NCBI GenBank assembly: GCA_913048115.1
Contig: CAJWVI010000003.1
Coordinates: 44,109-108,108, forward strand
Direction of reading: 5' to 3'
Source: an uncultured Flavobacteriaceae bacterium
Lineage (GTDB): Bacteria > Bacteroidota > Bacteroidia > Flavobacteriales > Flavobacteriaceae
Length of the DNA stretch: 64,000 nt
A program made the position numbers and the translations under genes. This document shows, piece after piece, positions 61,905 to 64,000 of the stretch. The notes under the pieces were generated by a model. The model was not told the origin of the DNA and made no database searches. It saw only the letters and a list, made by a program, of their open reading frames with translations. How positions within the stretch are numbered: the stretch's first letter is position 1; each line of letters opens with the position of its first letter.

Positions 61905-62612
61905 TTAAAGATTTACCTTGGTGCCAATATTCTCACCAGAGATTACTTTCATCAAGTTTCCGCGAGTATTCATATCAAAAACAATAATAGGTAATTCGTT
62001 TTCTTGACTTAATGTAAATGCAGTAGTATCCATAACTTTAAGCCCTTTTTTCAAGACATCTTCAAAAGAAATGAATTCAAACTTCACAGCATCTGCATTT
62101 TTTTCTGGATCACTAGAGTATATACCGTCTACACGAGTACCTTTTAATATAACATCTGCGTTAATCTCTATCGCTCTTAATACAGCAGCACTATCTGTAG
62201 TAAAGTATGGATTACCTGTACCACCTCCAAAAATAACTACACGTCCTTTTTCAAGATGTCTTACCGCTCTACGCTTAATAAAAGGCTCTGCTACTTCATT
62301 GATTTTAATAGCACTTTGCAGCCTAGTAGGGATGCCTTCGTCTTCCAGGGCTCCTTGTAGGGCTAAACCGTTTATTACCGTGGCTAACATGCCCATATGG
62401 TCTCCCTGAACGCGGTCCATGCCTTTGCTTGCTCCCGCAACACCTCTAAAAATATTTCCACCTCCAATAACAATGGCGACTTGAACCCCTGTAGCAGTTA
62501 TGGCTTTAATGTCTTGGGCATATTCTTGTAGCCTTTTTGGGTCAATACCGTATTGGCGATCTCCCATCAAGGCTTCTCCAGATAGTTTTAAAAGGATTCT
62601 ATTATAGTGCAT
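61905..62612 (-). CDS. pyrH: Uridylate kinase
   Basis: A 235-residue amino-acid-kinase-fold enzyme that phosphorylates UMP to UDP in pyrimidine synthesis and is regulated by GTP/UTP in bacteria. [11 protein letters not shown] at the start binds the phosphate, [10 protein letters not shown] the nucleotide, and [15 protein letters not shown] and [14 protein letters not shown] are further signatures. Length is typical. A terminator stem lies between tsf and pyrH, so the gene may be expressed partly apart from rpsB-tsf. Confidence 0.97.
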   Translation of the reverse strand: MHYNRILLKLSGEALMGDRQYGIDPKRLQEYAQDIKAITATGVQVAIVIGGGNIFRGVAGASKGMDRVQGDHMGMLATVINGLALQGALEDEGIPTRLQSAIKINEVAEPFIKRRAVRHLEKGRVVIFGGGTGNPYFTTDSAAVLRAIEINADVILKGTRVDGIYSSDPEKNADAVKFEFISFEDVLKKGLKVMDTTAFTLSQENELPIIVFDMNTRGNLMKVISGENIGTKVNL

Positions 62613-62682
62613 AGTGGTGTTTTATGAGTTACAAAAATAGTGAAATTATAAAATATGTTTCTAACTAACTTTATAAAAAAGA

Positions 62683-62720
62683 AAAATCCGTTTCCAACAC
62701 GGGTGTTGGAAACGGATTTT
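62683..62720 (-). terminator. Terminator between tsf and pyrH
   Basis: AAAATCCGTTTCCAACAC and GTGTTGGAAACGGATTTT form an 18-base perfect stem with a 2-base loop; pairing near the tip will open slightly. A and T runs on both sides. Confidence 0.88.
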
Positions 62721-62739
62721 GTGATTGAATTTACTCGGC

Positions 62740-63708
62740 TTAAGCCAAAGTAACTCTCTTAAATCCTACTACAATAGCATCACCTTTACTGGCAACATAC
62801 TGAGCAACATTTTTCTTTTCATCCATGATGAAGTTTTGATCCAATAGACATTTCTCTTGATCTAGAGAAGTATTATCTGAAAGAAAACGTTCCATTTTTC
62901 CTGGAAGAATTCTGTCCCAGATTTGTTCTGGCTTACCTTCTGCTTTCAATTCTGCTTTTGCAGCTTCTTCTGCAGTAGCTAAAACCTCTGGAGATAATTG
63001 AGACATAGAGATATAATGTGGTACGTTTTTAAGAGTTTTTCCTAAACGACCTAACTCAATATTGTCTTTTTCAATAACAGCAATTCTAGCTTCTGTTTCG
63101 TTTGTAACAAACTCTGGAGTAAAATCTTTGTATGACAAGGTAGTTGCTCCCATTGAAGCTACTTGCATTGAAACACTTTTACTTACCTCTGCAGCGTTGT
63201 CGCTCTCAGAAGATAAGCCTACTAATGCTCCAATTTTCTTTCCGTGTATGTATGTTCCTACAAAAGGGGCCTCTAATATTTCAAAACCACCAATTTCTAA
63301 TTTTTCACCAATAACACCTGTTTGCTCAATTAGTTTTTCAGCAACGGTCATCTCTTTATCAAAAGCTGCAGCTAAGAAAGATTCTTTGTTGTCGAAATTA
63401 ATTGCAATAGCCGCCATCTCTCTAGCCATTGCAGAATAGGAGTCGTTATTTGCAACAAAGTCAGTCTCACAGTTTAAAGACACAACAACACCTCTTGTGT
63501 TTGCGTCGTTAATTTGAGAAACAACAGCACCTTCACTTGAATCACGGTCTGCTCTTTTTTCTGCAATTTTCTGTCCTTTTTTTCTAAGAACTGTAATTGC
63601 GTCATCGATGTTTCCTTCTGCTTCAACAAGGGCCTTTTTACAGTCCATCATTCCTGCTCCGGTTTTTTTTCTTAATTCGTTTACTTGTGCGGCGGTTATT
63701 TTTACCAT
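62740..63708 (-). CDS. tsf: Elongation factor Ts
   Basis: A 322-residue nucleotide exchange factor for EF-Tu. The N-terminal UBA-like domain reads VNELRKKTGAGMMDCKKALVEAEGN; the core has ETDFVANND, which contains the TDFV motif that displaces Mg/GDP from EF-Tu. Longer than the 283 residues of E. coli Ts, as usual in Bacteroidota. It is downstream of rpsB on the same strand with 131 bases between, including a hairpin. Confidence 0.97.
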   Translation of the reverse strand: MVKITAAQVNELRKKTGAGMMDCKKALVEAEGNIDDAITVLRKKGQKIAEKRADRDSSEGAVVSQINDANTRGVVVSLNCETDFVANNDSYSAMAREMAAIAINFDNKESFLAAAFDKEMTVAEKLIEQTGVIGEKLEIGGFEILEAPFVGTYIHGKKIGALVGLSSESDNAAEVSKSVSMQVASMGATTLSYKDFTPEFVTNETEARIAVIEKDNIELGRLGKTLKNVPHYISMSQLSPEVLATAEEAAKAELKAEGKPEQIWDRILPGKMERFLSDNTSLDQEKCLLDQNFIMDEKKNVAQYVASKGDAIVVGFKRVTLA

Positions 63709-63774
63709 CGTATCTTTTTTTTATTATTTTCGAAAAATCGAAAATTTTATTATTGAATTATTTAACTTAAAAAA

Positions 63775-63816
63775 AGTCGTTTAATAGAATTTCAAAAGAA
63801 AAAAAATTAAACGACT
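63775..63816 (-). terminator. Hairpin between rpsB and tsf
   Basis: AGTCGTTTAAT and ATTAAACGACT flank a 20-base A-rich loop; the A-run before it gives a U-run on the minus strand. It may act as partial terminator, tuning S2 against EF-Ts. Confidence 0.65.
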
Positions 63817-63839
63817 CTATATCTTATTTGAATCGAGAT

Positions 63840-64000
63840 CTACTCTTCTTCTTTAGTAGTGTCTTCTTTCTTTACTTCTGCTTTTACAGTTTTTACAGCT
63901 TTTTTAGCTGGCGCTGCCTTTTTAGCTGGCGCTGCTTTTTTAGCTGGAGAGGCTTCTTTAGTTGCCGCTTCTTCTTTTACTGGAGCAGCTTCTTTAGTTG
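63840..64000 (-). CDS. rpsB: 30S ribosomal protein S2, C-terminal extension only (partial)
   Basis: The minus-strand frame ends with TAG at 63840 and is open to the window edge. The visible 52 residues are all Ala, Lys, Pro, Glu, Thr and Val, with the unit AAPAKK repeated (ASPAKKAAPAKKAAPAKKA) and an acidic end KKEDTTKEEE. The S2 core lies outside. The call rests on position directly before tsf and on knowledge that Bacteroidota S2 often has such an A/K/E-rich tail. Confidence 0.8.
   Translation of the reverse strand, partial: TKEAAPVKEEAATKEASPAKKAAPAKKAAPAKKAVKTVKAEVKKEDTTKEEE

Noticed and set aside
1..64000. CRISPR array, insertion sequence, prophage or defence island
   Set aside because: No regularly spaced repeats, transposase motifs, phage genes or known defence genes were seen in any frame.

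Overview
This window is a stretch of chromosome from a member of the Bacteroidota, almost certainly Flavobacteriaceae and probably marine. The support is consistent: AT-rich DNA, secreted proteins ending in type IX secretion (T9SS) type A sorting tails, four-part TonB/Exb machinery, several large TonB-dependent receptors, a PorT/SprT-type T9SS protein, promoter-like TTTG / TAnnTTTG pairs, weak ribosome binding sites, and flavobacterial gene order (asnS-rpoN, rpsB-tsf-pyrH-frr, odhA-odhB). I do not name a genus. Most of the window is housekeeping chromosome; I saw no phage, insertion sequence, CRISPR array or integrative element.

Layout. 1-0.4 kb: end of rplU (with a Rho_N/SAP-like tail) and rpmA. 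0.8-5.8 kb: a large secreted metallophosphoesterase with a T9SS tail, then ahcY and a divergent phosphopantetheinyl transferase. 5.9-11.9 kb: a probable thiamine (or nicotinamide riboside) salvage region made of a YkoF-like vitamin-binding protein, a PnuC/PnuT transporter, a NadR-type kinase, a DUF4301 protein and arfB, followed by a TPP riboswitch that controls a TonB-dependent receptor. 12.1-15.4 kb: a secreted GH16 laminarinase, a degenerate Rieske-like lipoprotein, greA with a hairpin-rich leader, a HIT protein, and a decayed fragment of a chromate transporter gene. 15.5-23.7 kb: phosphate acquisition block with a PiT transporter carrying a PhoU-like tail, an OprP-type porin, a beta-helix lipoprotein and a TonB receptor; three sites with 11-bp-spaced TAACA repeats look like a shared Pho box. 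23.9-35.4 kb: dgt, an M36 metalloprotease, dxs, tadA, aspS and another TonB receptor. 35.8-42.5 kb: a complete tetR-tolC-mexA-mexB type RND efflux operon with a palindromic candidate operator. 42.7-50.6 kb: polyprenyl synthase, an OM-protein remnant, odhA, odhB, a retropepsin-like protease, tatD, ansA and tRNA-Ser(GGA). 51.0-54.1 kb: exbB, a small membrane protein, two exbD and porT/sprT. 54.2-64 kb, all leftward: PAP2-like protein, rpoN, asnS, an MMPL-type transporter, a PAP2 phosphatase, frr, pyrH, tsf and the end of rpsB.

How it fits together. TonB receptors (thiamine, putative phosphate-regulated, and one of unknown substrate) would be powered by the ExbB/ExbD set in the same window, and the three T9SS cargo proteins (phosphoesterase, laminarinase, M36 protease) would be exported by the system to which PorT belongs. 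The most informative non-coding elements are the TPP riboswitch with a following long inverted repeat, the candidate Pho boxes, the tandem terminator-like hairpins ahead of greA, and two gene remnants (chrA and an odhA-neighbour outer membrane protein) that lie in gaps without long open frames. All functional calls come from reading the sequence and memory of families; no search was run.
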